Shown here piece after piece: positions 34,101-45,429 of a stretch of DNA of 64,000 nt (position 1 is the stretch's first letter; each line of letters begins with the position of its first letter). Both the position numbers and the translations under genes were made by a program. The DNA is from Chionoecetes opilio. Taxonomy: Eukaryota > Arthropoda > Malacostraca > Decapoda > Majidae. The DNA lies in the NCBI GenBank assembly GCA_016584305.1, contig JACEEZ010007216.1, positions 32,501 through 96,500 on the forward strand, given 5' to 3'. Below the pieces are notes generated by a model. The model was given only the letters and a program-made list of their open reading frames with translations, searched no databases and had not been told where the DNA came from.

Positions 34101-35215
34101 GTGTTTGGCTTTTTATCTTGTGCAACTCTCAGGGCAACCATAAACGAGGCACGGAGGCTAGTTTCATTTTGTTTATGTACCTAACTGCTATGATCAAGTC
34201 GGATACGCTTGAGAGCAAGTGCCTTCCTATCAAAATAGGACGGGTCTTTATCAGAAAGTTCAGGATGACAGCTGAAAAAATGTCGATTGAGGAGGCTAGG
34301 TTTCATGGATCCTTCTGAAAGAACTTTATGGCAGATCACACAGTGTGGCCAATCCTTGCCTTGCTTGTTCAGAGCTGTGAAGCACACTTGATATAGGTTG
34401 CATTTATTCAAAACCGAAGTATTTTTTAGAAACCTGTCACGTATCCCCAAAATTCCTCTCACGTACCTCTGGGGGTACGCGTACCCAGGTTGAGAACCCC
34501 TGTCTTAGAATTTGGCATGGGATGCCATAAGTAACTCTGATACAGTGTTCAGCAGTGTGTACCATCCTGAATTGCTTTAAGAGCATCCTGTATAACACTG
34601 GCTCCATAGGAAGCACGTTCCGTTTTCGTCTTATAGACACGTGTCATCTGTCATCTGAAACATCACAATAAAAACGTTATAGCTTCTTAGATAAGACTTA
34701 AGAGAATAAACAAGCAACATAATGTTACAATCGTGTCATAAGGAACATAAAAAACTAAACAAGTATAGCTATGAATCATAACACCAACCAACTCCCAAGA
34801 AGCGGTAAAAAGCCCCCCCTAGGCTGATTGCCCCACAGCAAGGTAGGCTTTTTTACCCCACGCGCCATGCTCAAGTAAACAACTCCCCAGTCCCCACTCC
34901 CCCACAACACTGTGTTCATGTGTGAATTGTAATGCATGGCAATCTTAAGTTCGCATACTCCGTATTTATATAGCCATAATATTGACATTGCACACAAACA
35001 TTTGCACAAGCTATCACTGACTAACACTGTACTTACATGAAATGTGGTCAAAGTAGAAAAACATATGCTGCCCGTTTTTCCTGATCTTCTGCCACCGAGC
35101 TGTTGTGTGTAGAGCCATGCATATATTTGGCGTTGATACCCTGATAAGCTGACTGGGATAAATAAGTAGATAATAAGGGAGAAACAGGAGGGGGGGCTTT
35201 TACCCCACCTTACCC
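31195..35215 (-). mobile_element. Pogo-type element with GGGTA..GTGGGG ends, split by a hAT
   Basis: Left end GGGTAGAGTGGGGCAAGAAG and right end (reverse) GGGTAAGGTGGGGTAAAAGC, each next to TA. Subterminal copies of the same words lie at 31390-31435 and 34800-34860. On the reverse strand 34647-34552 reads MTRVYKTKTERASYG, VIQDALKAIQDG, a pogo/Jerky-type basic start and Psq HTH. After a frame change GIPCQILR continues it, and the hAT begins there. The rest of the transposase is not found. 32510-32600 has three copies of a palindromic GTTACTAGTAACTAGTTAC word. Confidence 0.65.
32650..34502 (-). pseudogene. hAT transposase (ZBED5/Buster-like), broken
   Basis: The 5' end CAGGGGTTCTCAACCTGGGT lies at 34502 on the reverse strand, the classic start of Charlie/Buster-type hATs. 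Coding order: BED-type zinc finger (CVICHKVLSEGSMK, LLNRHFFSCHPEL), then FVLPCCKDIVGYFFGE, the first catalytic region (QLDEYTDISSCAQLL), the second (TKDGAPAMIGCWSGF), MHCMIHRYALAVK, and the C-terminal dimerisation block (FPSTYRCEQGFSALCLIKN). Frameshifts and stops separate at least four reading frames, so it is dead. The 3' terminal repeat is not visible, so the 3' end is approximate. It lies exactly at the end of the pogo exon. Confidence 0.85.
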
Positions 35216-35216
35216 T

Positions 35217-35841
35217 ATGGCTACTAAACTGTAGATTGATAAAGGCACAGAAATAGAAAATATATAAATTAGATAATAGGAAAAATACTAATGCTGCTGC
35301 TGTTGCTGATGATGGTGATACAAAAGAAATATCATAATTATTATTATTGTTTTTATTATTACAAATATTATTGTCATTATTAGTCGTTATTATTATTACG
35401 ACTATCATTATCATCATCATTGTTATCTGTTATTGTCATTATTATTATCATCATTAATCATTCTCAAATATATCACTTGCGTAATGATGTATCATCAGAA
35501 TAACAAATATACATGAAAATAGTAAAATACGGATTTTTTCTCTCCAAAATACGTGTTTAATGTTTTCAAGAGAAAAGATACTTGGTTATGAAATATATCT
35601 TCTTTTCTACGTAGATATTTTCTGAGATGTCCAATAGAACTTACACTATTTGTATGCTCAAATAATTTACAATTTTACAGGTTTTCATGAATAATTTCAA
35701 AAGGGTATTTTTCTTTCCTCCAATAATCCAACATTTTTTTTATTGGGCTTTTATTTGATTAACAATTTACAATATAATATGATCTTAACGAGACATGTCC
35801 ATGTAGATATTATCATCTTAATATACCGTTTTTAGAATATG
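35217..35841. other. No gene; (TTA)n-rich stretch
   Basis: 35330-35460 is a degenerate ATT/TCA trinucleotide run. The rest is AT-rich without recognised features. Confidence 0.5.
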
Positions 35842-36609
35842 TTAAAGTAATCGTCCAGACCATTTCATCATTCCTGATTTAATGCAATCAAAGCATAGCC
35901 ATTAACGAGTATATCAACAATACGTCGTCACTTTTTGTATCCAGTCAGCCGTTTTTAAATAATCCGCAATCAAAATCTGCAAATTCCCCGAGTTTTCAAA
36001 ACGCTCTCAAGGTTTGCAGACGCTCAGGCTCAGGCTCGGTGACGTAGCATCAGGGAGGCTCATCTTCCCGCGCTGATCAGAGAGAGACGTAAAACACAGA
36101 GATAAATACAGGGTGTAACACGAGTTTATGCAAATGTTGATACAGGAGATAGACCGAATTATTCTAAGAACAAAATGCTCTATACCCATATGCTTTCTGA
36201 AGCTTCCTTTACGTGACATGGAGTGAGAAAGAATTACCGCGGGCGTCATGTAACTCACGGCTAGCGGGAGGCAGGAGGTATGAGATGTGCACTCGCGCGT
36301 ATGCTCCCCGGTGAAATTATGAATTATCTAATCATAATTTCTACTAGTTATGGACAATTACAGTATCTTATAAGTTTTAACTACACAATCGATATTAATA
36401 AACGGCTGTTATTTACCAAATAAGCAGTACATGAGAACAGCAGGGCTGTCATAAGCAATAATGTAAAGGGCTACTTGACATTATGTCGGCGAGGAAGAGG
36501 CAAGGTGGGTAGGGATGGGTGCCGTGCGAGGCTACATCAGCTGTGTCCCTCCTTCTCCCGCCCAGGGGCAGTGGCAGTGTTTAGTTTGAGAGAGTGAACT
36601 CTGCGGACA

Positions 36610-37666
36610 ATGCCGTACTCCTACAGTAACGTGGAGTATGCGGATATGGTGTTTATCTACGGGTTCTGCAATGGAAGTGCAAATGCTGCCGTACAGGAAT
36701 ACAGAAGAAGATACCCTAACAGAAAATGTCCCAATGTTCGAAACATTTTACAGGGTATTTCAACACCTTCGTGACAAAGGATCTTTCCCTGGAATGGGTG
36801 CAACAGCTGAAAGGATAGGGGAACATGGAAAGGTGAGGCAGATTCTTCATGCAGCGGAAAACAGCCCAGACATAAGCACAAGAAGAATTTCCCTCCGACT
36901 TGGAGTTTCTCCACATGAAAGCATGGAGGGTGCTGAGAAAAGAAGGTCTTCATCCATATCATCTGCACAAGGTTCAACATCTTCAGGATGGAGATTCAGT
37001 GAGGCGATTGGAGTTTTGTAAATCGCTACAAGCAAATTCCCAGCTGTGGAAATATATTTTGTTCACCGATGAGGCCACATTTACCCGTGCCGGAATGCAT
37101 AATGCTCATAATGAACATTGGTGATCAAAGGAGAATCCTCACAAGATGGTAGAAAGTAATTTCCAGCAAAGATTTTCTATTAATGTCTGGTGTGGCATGA
37201 TTGGTGAGCACTTGATTGGCCCACACATCTTTCAAGATCGCATTAACGGGGATATTTATGTTAACTTTTTGATAGATCACCTCCCCTCACTCCTAGATTT
37301 CCCCTGGGCACACGGCGCCGACTAGTATTTCAGCATGACGGGGCACCACCACACTTCAGTAAGCAAGTGAGGCAGCATCTTGACCAAACATTTCCTGGAC
37401 GGTGGATAGGCCGGGGAGGACCACACCCATGGCCTGCCAGATCACCAGACCTAACACCACTGGATTTTTATCTCTGGGGAGACATGAAATCACATGTATA
37501 CAATAAGAAAAGTGACAACAAGCAAGAACTTCTGGAGAGAATAATGGCAGCTTCACAGCACATCAAGAACAAGCCAGAAATTCTAAGAAAAAGTGTTCAT
37601 TCCATACTTCAGCGAGCGCAACTGTGTATTGAAGCTGATGGTGGCCACTTTGAACACTTGCTGTGA
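36610..37666 (+). pseudogene. Tc1/mariner-like DDE transposase with DUF4817-type N-terminus
   Basis: ATG 36610: [40 protein letters not shown] is the DUF4817-like HTH seen at the start of many arthropod Tc1/mariner-like transposases. Then KYILFTDEATFTR (first D), INVWCGMIG, YFQHDGAPPH (second D) and PARSPDLTPLDFYLWGDMKS (third acidic residue about 36 positions later). Ends at TGA 37664-37666. Total length is not a multiple of three. Frame changes near 36740, 36915 and 37320 and stops break it. Comparison with copy B (CGAACATTTT against CGAAACATTTT) locates one slip. Confidence 0.85.
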
Positions 37667-38420
37667 TCATCACAACATTAAGGTAAGTCATGATGAAAAG
37701 AGACAGTACGTAAGAGTAAGTAGATCGAGCTGCCGGGAGATTACTGACATTCAGCTGTAGACGTTGCCACGTAGCATTTTACAGTATTAGTGTGTCAAAT
37801 TTCAGCTATGCTGTCTTCATGTAATGCTTATCAGTAAATTTAATGAATCTTTGTCTCGTTATAAGATACTGTAATGCTCCCTAATTTGTAACAATCATAA
37901 TTAAACTAATGTTCATAATTTCAGAGATGACCTCGATCCGTAAATAATCCCCATATCCAGAACCCCATATCCAGAATAATACTCCACATTACCGTAAGCG
38001 TACAACACTCTACAGCTTATTTCTCTCAAATTGATACTAATAAGTCATGATTTTAACTCTCTCAAACTAAACACTGTCGCTAATCTGGGCGGGAGAAGGA
38101 GGGACACAGCTGATGTAGCCTCGCACGGCACCCATCCCTACCCACCTTGCCTCTTCCTCGCCGGCATAATGCCAAGTAGCCCTTTACATTATTGCTTATG
38201 ACAGCCCTGCTGTTCTCATGTACTGCTTATTTGGTAAATAACAGCCGTTTATTAATATCGATTGTGTAGTTAAAACTTATAAGATACTGTAATTGTCCAT
38301 AACTAGTAGAAATTATGATTAAATAATTCATAATTTCACCGGGGGACATACGCGCGAGTGCACATCTCATACCTCCTGCCAAGATAAAGAGACAGATAAA
38401 GAAAGATAAAGAGACACCTG

Positions 38421-38594
38421 TTAATCCACCTCGTACTCGGGCTCAAACATATAGGATCCCATGACAATCTGAGGTTCGTTTTCCTCATAGTATACGCGAC
38501 CAGCGTCATTTCTTTCGGTGTCAGATTGAGCATCGTACTCTAAATCTGTCACAGCGACAGATTCACTGTCTGACACCGAAGTACAATCGCTCAT
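38421..38594 (-). CDS. Opposite-strand 57-aa ORF of the mariner-like element, copy A
   Basis: MSDCTSVSDSESVAVTDLEY, then DAQSDTERNDAGRVYYEENE, PQIVMGSYMFEPEYEVD, stop. Strongly acidic. The SYMFEPEY phrase resembles a short motif (PYxFEPE) in P2X7-C-like proteins of invertebrates, from memory and unproven. The same ORF is kept in copy B although that copy's transposase is far more damaged. Function unknown. It could be a first exon, since a GTGTCT donor-like site follows the stop. Too short for certainty. Confidence 0.45.
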   Translation of the reverse strand: MSDCTSVSDSESVAVTDLEYDAQSDTERNDAGRVYYEENEPQIVMGSYMFEPEYEVD

Positions 38595-38913
38595 CATAAC
38601 ATTTGCCGACAGGTGCCAGACAGAGTGTCTGCGGGCGTCCCTGTTCTGACGTCATCAATAACAGTCGTAGCCCTGTTGGAGGGAAGATTTTTTTTTTTCG
38701 CGCGCTTTTTACAAAAGTGGGTGTTTTTACGGAAATAAGGCCTGGAAATCAATTATTTTTGGTGGATTAGGTGTTTTGAATGTACATTCAACATAATTCG
38801 GAAAAAAAAAAATGGGTCTGGACGACTACTTTAAGGACAGATTTCACATGCTGTGCTATGTCACACACCAACTTTTCACAAAATGTTGCTGAGAGGGAAA
38901 CTCTGAAACTGTA

Positions 38914-39570
38914 AGCCGCGGTCACACGAGCAACTTTTCTGGCAATATTCAGCTGAAGCAATTTATTGCCATGTTTTGGTCACACGGACTTTCATAGAGG
39001 TAGCCGAGTTTTAATGCAAATTTTTCGGCTATTCAAGCCGTATCTGAAGAAGTGTCTTTGGAAAATAGGGATAAATAGGGAGAAACTGGTTCACAAATAA
39101 GGTGGTGAATATTTGAAATGGAGTCTTATGTATGGAAGGGGCGTCAGTGTGAATAAACATCAAACATCAAACATCAGTGATCAACAATAAGTTGGTCCAG
39201 TTCAGTATCCCCTAAAAAGGTAGACAGCCAACAAAGAAAATAGAAAACCATCCCTAACTCATGAAAATTTTCCTAAGTGTATTATATCCTTCAAAATGTT
39301 TTAAAAAATGTACAAGACTTCACAATTCGTATTGTAATCGGTTCTTTGCCACTGTGTAGGTGTTTATTTTAGCTTCTGTATATTGAATTAGAGCGTGCAT
39401 TAAAATGAATGTCAAATAATATCCATTGGTGGAAGGAATTTCAGCAATTTGCTTGCCGAGAAAGACCGACATGTTGGTTTTCAAAAAACAGGGAAATTTT
39501 TGCCGAGTTTGGGCCGTGTTTGTGTTGCCGGCTGAATATTGCCAGAAAAGTTGCTCGTGTGACCGCGGCT
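38914..39570. mobile_element. MITE with about 40-bp near-perfect terminal inverted repeats
   Basis: AGCCGCGGTCACACGAGCAA, CTTTTCTGGCAATATTCAGC at the left are mirrored at 39531-39570. Inside, 39060-39140 contains CR1-like LINE 3' sequence (GAGAAACTGGTTCACAAATA). No ORF. Target duplication unclear: GTA on the left, TTA on the right. Confidence 0.8.
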
Positions 39571-39572
39571 TT

Positions 39573-40447
39573 ATAGGTGCCTTGCACTGACGTCACGATC
39601 TAGCGGCTTCAAGCCAAATGCCGCCCGTCGGAGCGAGCTGGAGGACCAACAAACTCCACTTGCCGCCCGTGTTTGCCAGCTTATGGTAATTTTCCCCTAA
39701 TAAATATATGTTTATTAGTATAAAAGGTATACTGCATCTTCAAAAATGTTTGTTCTATAATATTATCAAATAAAAAACCGCAAAACACACTAAAGAAATG
39801 CCATTATGAGACTCTCAAGAAATATGCATGAACTTAATATTCACATAAACTCTTCGCCATTTAATACTTTGCGAGAAAACTTTTTACATGGTGAATATCA
39901 ATAGAAGCGGAATTTCATTAGCTTTCCATTGATATATTTCGTTTTCTGATAAATTAATTAGCAGCATGCATAAATGAGCGTTAAGTAAATAAATAACACC
40001 ATCAATCGGGAAAAATTACCCGATTTCATGATGCTATATATTTAGTTAACGCTAATTTATGCATGCTGATAATTCATTTATCAGAAAACGAAATATATCA
40101 ATGGAAAGCTAATGAAATTCCGTTTCTATTGATATTATCCATGTAAAACGTTTTCTCGCAAAGTATTAAATGGCGAAGAGTTTAAGTTCATGCATATTTC
40201 TTGAGAGTCTCATAATGGCATTTCTTTAGTGTGTTTTACGGTTTTGTATTTGATAATATTATAGAACAAGCATTTCCGAAGATAACAGTATATCTTTTAT
40301 ACTGCTAAACATATATTTGGTAGGGGAAAATTACCATAAGCTGGCAAACAGGGGCGGCAAGTGGAGTTTGTTGGTCCTCCAGCTCGCATCTCCCACGTCT
40401 GTCGCAGCAACAACAAGGGCTGTGACGTCACGTGCAAGGCACCTATT
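39573..40447. repeat. Giant palindrome: foldback repeat with ~430-bp arms
   Basis: The left arm begins ATAGGTGCCTTGCACTGACG and the right arm ends CGTGCAAGGCACCTAT. The centre lies near 40010 (ATCGGGAAAAATTACCCGAT). Each arm carries TGACGTCA at its outer end, a GC-rich stretch (GGCGGCAAGTGGAGTTTGTT), then an AT-rich ~320-bp unit. The arms differ at only a modest number of sites. No ORF. Probably a foldback-type non-autonomous element. Confidence 0.85.
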
Positions 40448-41348
40448 GTTGAACGCTTTAACCTTTAAATGTTACTTTTCTGACAAATATGTCCAAAAGA
40501 CCTATGTAGCTTATTATAACATAGATATCTTATTATAAAAGGGAAAAGCTTCTTAGATTCCCATTTATCAACACGAAATATTTATTGGAATGTGTTCAGA
40601 CCGTAGCTTTGAGTTTCTTCTAATCAATTTTGATTTTTTTACTTATTTTATCTTATTATTATTATTTTCTCAGAAAGCTTTACTCTATTCAAGTTTTTTA
40701 GGTCGTGATAAAATAAGAGTGCACGTACACAGGAAAGAAGGTTTTAAAACACGTTCTGCCTTTAGAGATCTGATCCTTCAACAAGGCCTTCAAGGCCAAG
40801 CGCACAGTTTTGTCCCCTTGGGGCACAGTGGGACAAAAATAAAAATTTACTGTTTTGAGGACCACAGCTTTTTCAAACAAGTTGCTCGTTTCTTTTGCAT
40901 ATGCTTATTTATGCTAAATGGTAATAGTTCTTTTCCAGTATTTCCCTTTTGTAATAGCTGTTGAAATAAAGGAGTTATAGTGTCACAATTTTTTTTTGTC
41001 CCACTGCCCCACTCTCCCCTACTCTATAATTTAGTGAAAAGCATTCAAAGTTACACGACAGTCACCACAAAAGGGTGCGGACCTCTCTCAATTGAATACC
41101 ATCCCCATGGGAACAGCTCTGTCGTGATGAGGGAAGCTTGCGTGACCTTAATTAAGCGTGGTGAGCTAGGGTAGAGGGGGCTTCGGCCCTACTAATAGTG
41201 TGATAGGAGAATCATATACATGTTAACGTATCGTTCGAGATTTGTTAATTTTACGCGCCCAGTCTCGGCTAATTAATACTTAATTAATTATTATTGCAAT
41301 ATGTGATCAGTATATATCATTAGTATGATCCACCATAGTCCTTCACGA
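40448..41348. other. No gene; one pogo-like end
   Basis: GTCCCACTGCCCCACTCTCC, CCTACTCTATA at 41000-41030 resembles the inverted GTGGGG-type terminus of 31195. CCCCTTGGGGCACAGTGGGA occurs at 40817. Open frames here show no domain. Confidence 0.4.
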
Positions 41349-41990
41349 CGGAAATCGGGTAATTTTTCCAGATTGATGATGTTATTTATTTAGTTAACGC
41401 TAATTTATGCATGGTTCTAATTCATTTATCAGAAAAGGAAATATATCAATGGAAAGCTAATTAAATTCCGCTTCTATTGATATTCTCCATGTAAAAAGTT
41501 TTTTCAAAAAATATTAAATGGCGAAAAGTTTAAGTTCATGCCTATTTCTTGAAAGTCTCATAATGACATTTCTTTAGTATGTTTTACGGTTTTTTATTTA
41601 ATAATATTACAGAACAAACCTTTCCGAAGATAACAGTATATATTTTATACTGATAAACATATATTAGGTAGGAAATTACCCGATTTCATGATTTTTTATA
41701 TTTAGTTAACGCTAATTTATGCATGCCGCTAATTCATTTATCACTAAACGAAATATATCAATGGAAAGCTAATTAAATTCCGCTTCTATTGATATTCTCC
41801 ATGTAAAATGTTTGCGAGCAAAATATTAAATGGCGAAGAGTTTAAGTTAATGCATATTTCTTGAAAGTCTCATAATGGCATTTTCTTTGTGTGTTTTACG
41901 GTTTTTTATTTGATAATATTATAGAACAAACATTTCCGAAGATAACAGTATATCTTTTATACTGATAAACATTATATTAGGTAGATAAAC
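41349..41990 (+). repeat. Two direct copies of the AT-rich palindrome unit
   Basis: Units at about 41349-41683 and 41688-41990 match one arm of the 39.6-kb palindrome: GTTAACGCTAATTTATGCAT, AAATATATCAATGGAAAGCT, GAAGATAACAGTATAT and TTTTATACTGATAAACAT. Here they stand head to tail with no inverted partner. Confidence 0.85.
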
Positions 41991-42320
41991 TTGTACGGGG
42001 AGCGGAGCGGGTGGTATCCTTATGGTGTGACGTCACGGACGATGTACCAGGCCTTATCATCTCGGTGGCCACGGTGGGAGGCGATACTCGCTCTGACGTC
42101 ACGGAATCAACTCAGCTCCGCCCACTTGGCAGACCCAGGGGTGCGTTTGAGAAGAAGAATTTGAGCGGTGCGAGCCGCTCAAGTTCTCTCTCAAACGGCT
42201 GCGCGCGACTCGGGCGGGTGTAGCGGTTCAGGAGGTTTGGTTATACAGAAGGTTGTGTTTTCGGATGCCATGTAGGGCGCCAGAGGTACGATGATTACTT
42301 TTCATTTCATCCCGCCGCGC
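41991..42320. promoter_or_regulatory. CpG-rich block with two TGACGTCA sites
   Basis: GTGACGTCACGG occurs at about 42026 and CTGACGTCACGG at about 42092, each a full palindromic cAMP-response-element-type word. Surrounding sequence is rich in CG (GCGGGTGTAGCGG, GGCTGCGCGCGAC). It adjoins the AT-rich unit just as the GC-rich ends adjoin the 39.6-kb palindrome, so it may be an element end rather than a promoter. Confidence 0.35.
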
Positions 42321-42632
42321 GGAGAGGCAACAGCTTGCTCCCGGCTCCTGCCTCACCCAGCCGACCCCACGGCTGGAGATTTCCGTGGCGGAGTAATTCG
42401 CCGTAGGGGTACTCTGGGGGATTTAACCACTCATCTTCATCATTTATACATTTTNTTTTGTTGGGGGGGGTTTTTTTGTGGGTTTGGGTTTGGGGTTGGG
42501 TAGTTGTTTTAAATCGGCCTTTCCTGTATATTACAACTAGGTAAATACAACTAGGTAAATCCCAAAACACACACACCCCACACACACACACACACACACA
42601 CACCCACCACACACACACACACACACACACAG
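42321..42632. other. No gene; N base and (CA)n
   Basis: An N lies at 42455 inside T- and G-runs. A broken (CA)n microsatellite spans about 42568-42632. Confidence 0.5.
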
Positions 42633-42772
42633 CAGAGGTGGGCACTTCCACAAACACTTCCGCAAAACGCAACTTCCGCAAATTGCGGAAGTCCGAATTC
42701 GTTTGCGGATGTGCGGAAGTGTAAATGTTTGCGGATTTGGTTTTGCGGAAGTACTTACGCAAACGCAAATAC
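42633..42772. mobile_element. hAT-like MITE left end with GCGGAAGT palindromes
   Basis: CAGAGGTGGGCACTTCC is a hAT-style terminus. The next 130 bases repeat ACTTCCGCAAA and TTTGCGGAAGT in both orientations. It is interrupted at 42773 and seems to continue at 43531 (TTATTTTCCGCAAAATCCG). The right end is not seen. Confidence 0.45.
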
Positions 42773-43530
42773 ACACAAACCTCGATTTCCCGGACTAATA
42801 GGAGGGAGCACTGGTCCGGGAACCGCAAAAGTCCGGGAATCGCAGGTAAAAAAAAAAAAAAAAAAAAAAAACTCTCTATCTCTCTCTCTCTCTATATATA
42901 TATAATCCAATGCCATTACCCATCCCCGGACGTTTATCCTACTCTAGTATTTATTTACTGTCCGGCAACTGACAATATCAACTACCCCGCCGCGGACTTT
43001 TACGTCCGCTGAGCATGCAGCCAACTGGCGCGAGGCAGCGGAAAGTGTTCAATAGTCTCAAGAGACGTTCCTGCACCAGGGGCAGTGGGGGTCAGGGGAC
43101 TAACGGAGGCTGTGCAGGTGAAAAGTGAGTGTCGTGTGCCCAAATGTAAACAATACGACCGCTGAGGATGCTGCCACCTGGCGGGAGGCAGCAGAAAGTG
43201 TTCAATAGTCTCAGAAATGTTCTTGCACCAGAGGCAGTGGGAGTCAGGTGACTGACGGAGGCTGTGCAGGTGAACCGTGAATGTTGTGTGCCCAAATGTA
43301 AACAATACGACCGCTGAGCAGGCCCTGCCACCTGGCGGGAGCGCGGACACTGACCAGGGTGACAGGAGACACTCGGACCGCCGGACAACTTGGTCAATTT
43401 CGAACAGGAACCAGGCATTTCAACGTTTAAAAAAAAAAAAAAAAAAAAAAAAATTGCCCGAGAGACTGACATATCCCCGGACCTCGGATTTTGTCCGCAA
43501 ATCCGATATCCGGGAAATCGAGGTTTGTGT
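42773..43530. mobile_element. Pogo-type MITE
   Basis: Ends ACACAAACCTCGATTTCCCG and CGGGAAATCGAGGTTTGTGT are inverted. CGGACTAATAGGAGGGAGCA with CCGGGAA-type subterminal repeats. Contains poly-A runs, a (TC)n(TA)n patch and LINE-derived repeats. Confidence 0.75.
43008..43345 (-). repeat. ~152-bp tandem repeat derived from a LINE zinc-motif region
   Basis: Two full copies and part of a third. On the reverse strand each encodes HCLWCKNISETIEHFLL or a variant (CxxC...ETIEHF), the zinc motif found after the reverse transcriptase of Jockey/I-type LINEs. Stops and indels exclude function. Confidence 0.6.
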
Positions 43531-44390
43531 TTATTTTCCGCAAAATCCGTATGTATCCTTACAAAAGCACTTTACTTCGTAACTATTAGGCCTAGAGGAA
43601 AATGCATAGAAGAAAAGTTGTTAAAGTATCGTCCAGACCATTTCATCATTCCTGATTTAATGCAATCAAAGCATAGCCTTAACGAGTATATCAACAATAC
43701 GTCGTCACTTTTTGTATCCAGCCCAGCCTTTTTTTAAAATCCGCAATAAAAATCTGCAAATTCCCCGAGTTTTCAAAACGCTCTCAAGTTTTGCAGACGC
43801 TCAGGCTCAGGCTCGGTGAGTAGCATCAGGGAGGCTCATCTTCCCGCGCTGATCAGAGAGAGACGTAAACACAGAGATAATACAGGGTTAACACGAGTTT
43901 ATGCAAATGTTGATACAGGAGATAGCCCGAATTATTCTAAGAACAAAATGCTCTAAAACCCATATGCTTTCTGAAGCTTCCTTTACGTGACAGGGAGTGA
44001 GAAAAAATTTACCGCGGCCGTCATGTAACTCACGGCTAGCGGGGCAGGGGGTATGAGATGTGCACTCGCGCGTATGCCCCCCGGTGAAATTATGAATTAT
44101 CTAATCAAATTTCTACTAGTTATGGACAATTACAGTATATTATAAGTTTTAACTACACAATCGATATTAAAAAAACGGCTGTATTTTCCAAATAAGCAGT
44201 ACATGAGAAACAGCAGGGCTGTCTAAGCAATAATGTAAAGGGCTACTTGACATTATGTCGGCGAGGAAGAGGCAAGGTGGGTAGGGATGGGTGCCGTGCG
44301 AGGCTACATCAGCTGTGTCCCTCCTTCTCCAGCCCAGGGGCAGTGGCAGTGTTTAGTTTGAAGAGTGAACTCTGGCGGACAATGCCGTAC

Positions 44391-45429
44391 TCCTACAGTA
44401 ACGTGGAGTATGCGGATATGGTGTTTATCTAGGGGTTCTGCAATGGAAGTGCAAATGCTGCCGTACAGGAATGCAGAAGAAGATACCCTAACAAAAAATG
44501 TCCCAATGTTCGAACATTTTACAGGGTATTTCAACACCTTCGTACAAAGGACTTTCCCGGGAAAGGGGGTTTGCAACAGCTGAAGGATGGGGGGAACTGG
44601 AAAGGGTGAGGCAGATTCTTCATGCAGCGGAAACAGCCCAGACATAAGCCAAGAAAAATTTTCCCTCCGACTGGAGTTTCTCACAAAAAAGCTGGAGGGT
44701 GCTGAGAAAAGAAGGTCTTCATCCATATCATCTGCACAAGTTTCAACATCTTCAGGATGGAGATTCAGTGAGGCGATTGGAGTTTTGTAAATCCTACAAA
44801 CAATTCCCAGCTGTGGAAATATATTTTGTTTCACCGATGAGGCCCATTTACCCGTGCCGGGAAAGCATAATGCTCATAATGAACATTGGTGATCAAAGGA
44901 GAATCCTCACAAGATGTAGAAAGTAATTTTCCAGCAAAGATTTTCTATTAATGTCTGGTGTGGCATGATTGGTGACACTTGATTGGCCCCCCACACTTTC
45001 AAGATCGCATTACGGGGATATTTATGCTAACTTTTTGATAGTCACCTCCCTCACTCCTAGATGTTCCCCCTGGGCACACGGGGCCGACTAGTATTTCAGC
45101 ATGACGGGGCACCACCACACTTCAGTAAGCAAGTGATGCAGCATCTTGACCAACATTTCCTGGACGGTGGATAGCCGGGGAGGACCACACCCTGGCCTGC
45201 CAGATCACCAGACCTAACACCCACTGGATTTTTATCTCTGGGGAGACATGAAATCAATGTATACAATAAGAAAAGTTTACAACAAGCAAGAAATTCTGGA
45301 GAGAATAATGGAGCTTCACAGCACATCAAGAACAAGCCAGAAATTCTAAGAAAAAGTGTTCATTCCATACTTCAGCGAGCGCAACTGTGTATTGAAGCTG
45401 AAAGGTGGCCACTTTGAACACTTGCTGTG
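44391..45429 (+). pseudogene. Tc1/mariner-like transposase, copy B
   Basis: [16 protein letters not shown] then a stop in place of Y at [19 protein letters not shown], frameshifts throughout. The aligned blocks of copy A (the second-D block HDGAPPH, SPDLTP) are still recognisable out of frame. Inactive as read. Confidence 0.8.

Larger units (their letters stand above)
35842..38834 (+). mobile_element. Tc1/mariner-like transposon, copy A
   Basis: Ends TTAAAGTAATCGTCCAGACC and GGTCTGGACGACTACTTTAA (inverted). Both outer edges are TTAA, so the target may be TA within TTAA or TTAA itself. A second, longer inverted repeat of about 290 bases lies inside (36275-36566 against 38088-38376). It holds a forward transposase and a reverse 57-codon ORF near the right end. 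A second copy is at 43621-46601. Confidence 0.85.

Noticed and set aside
35842..38834. piggyBac assignment from TTAA edges
   Set aside because: The encoded protein has the DUF4817-type start and mariner-like D, D, D blocks, not a piggyBac fold.
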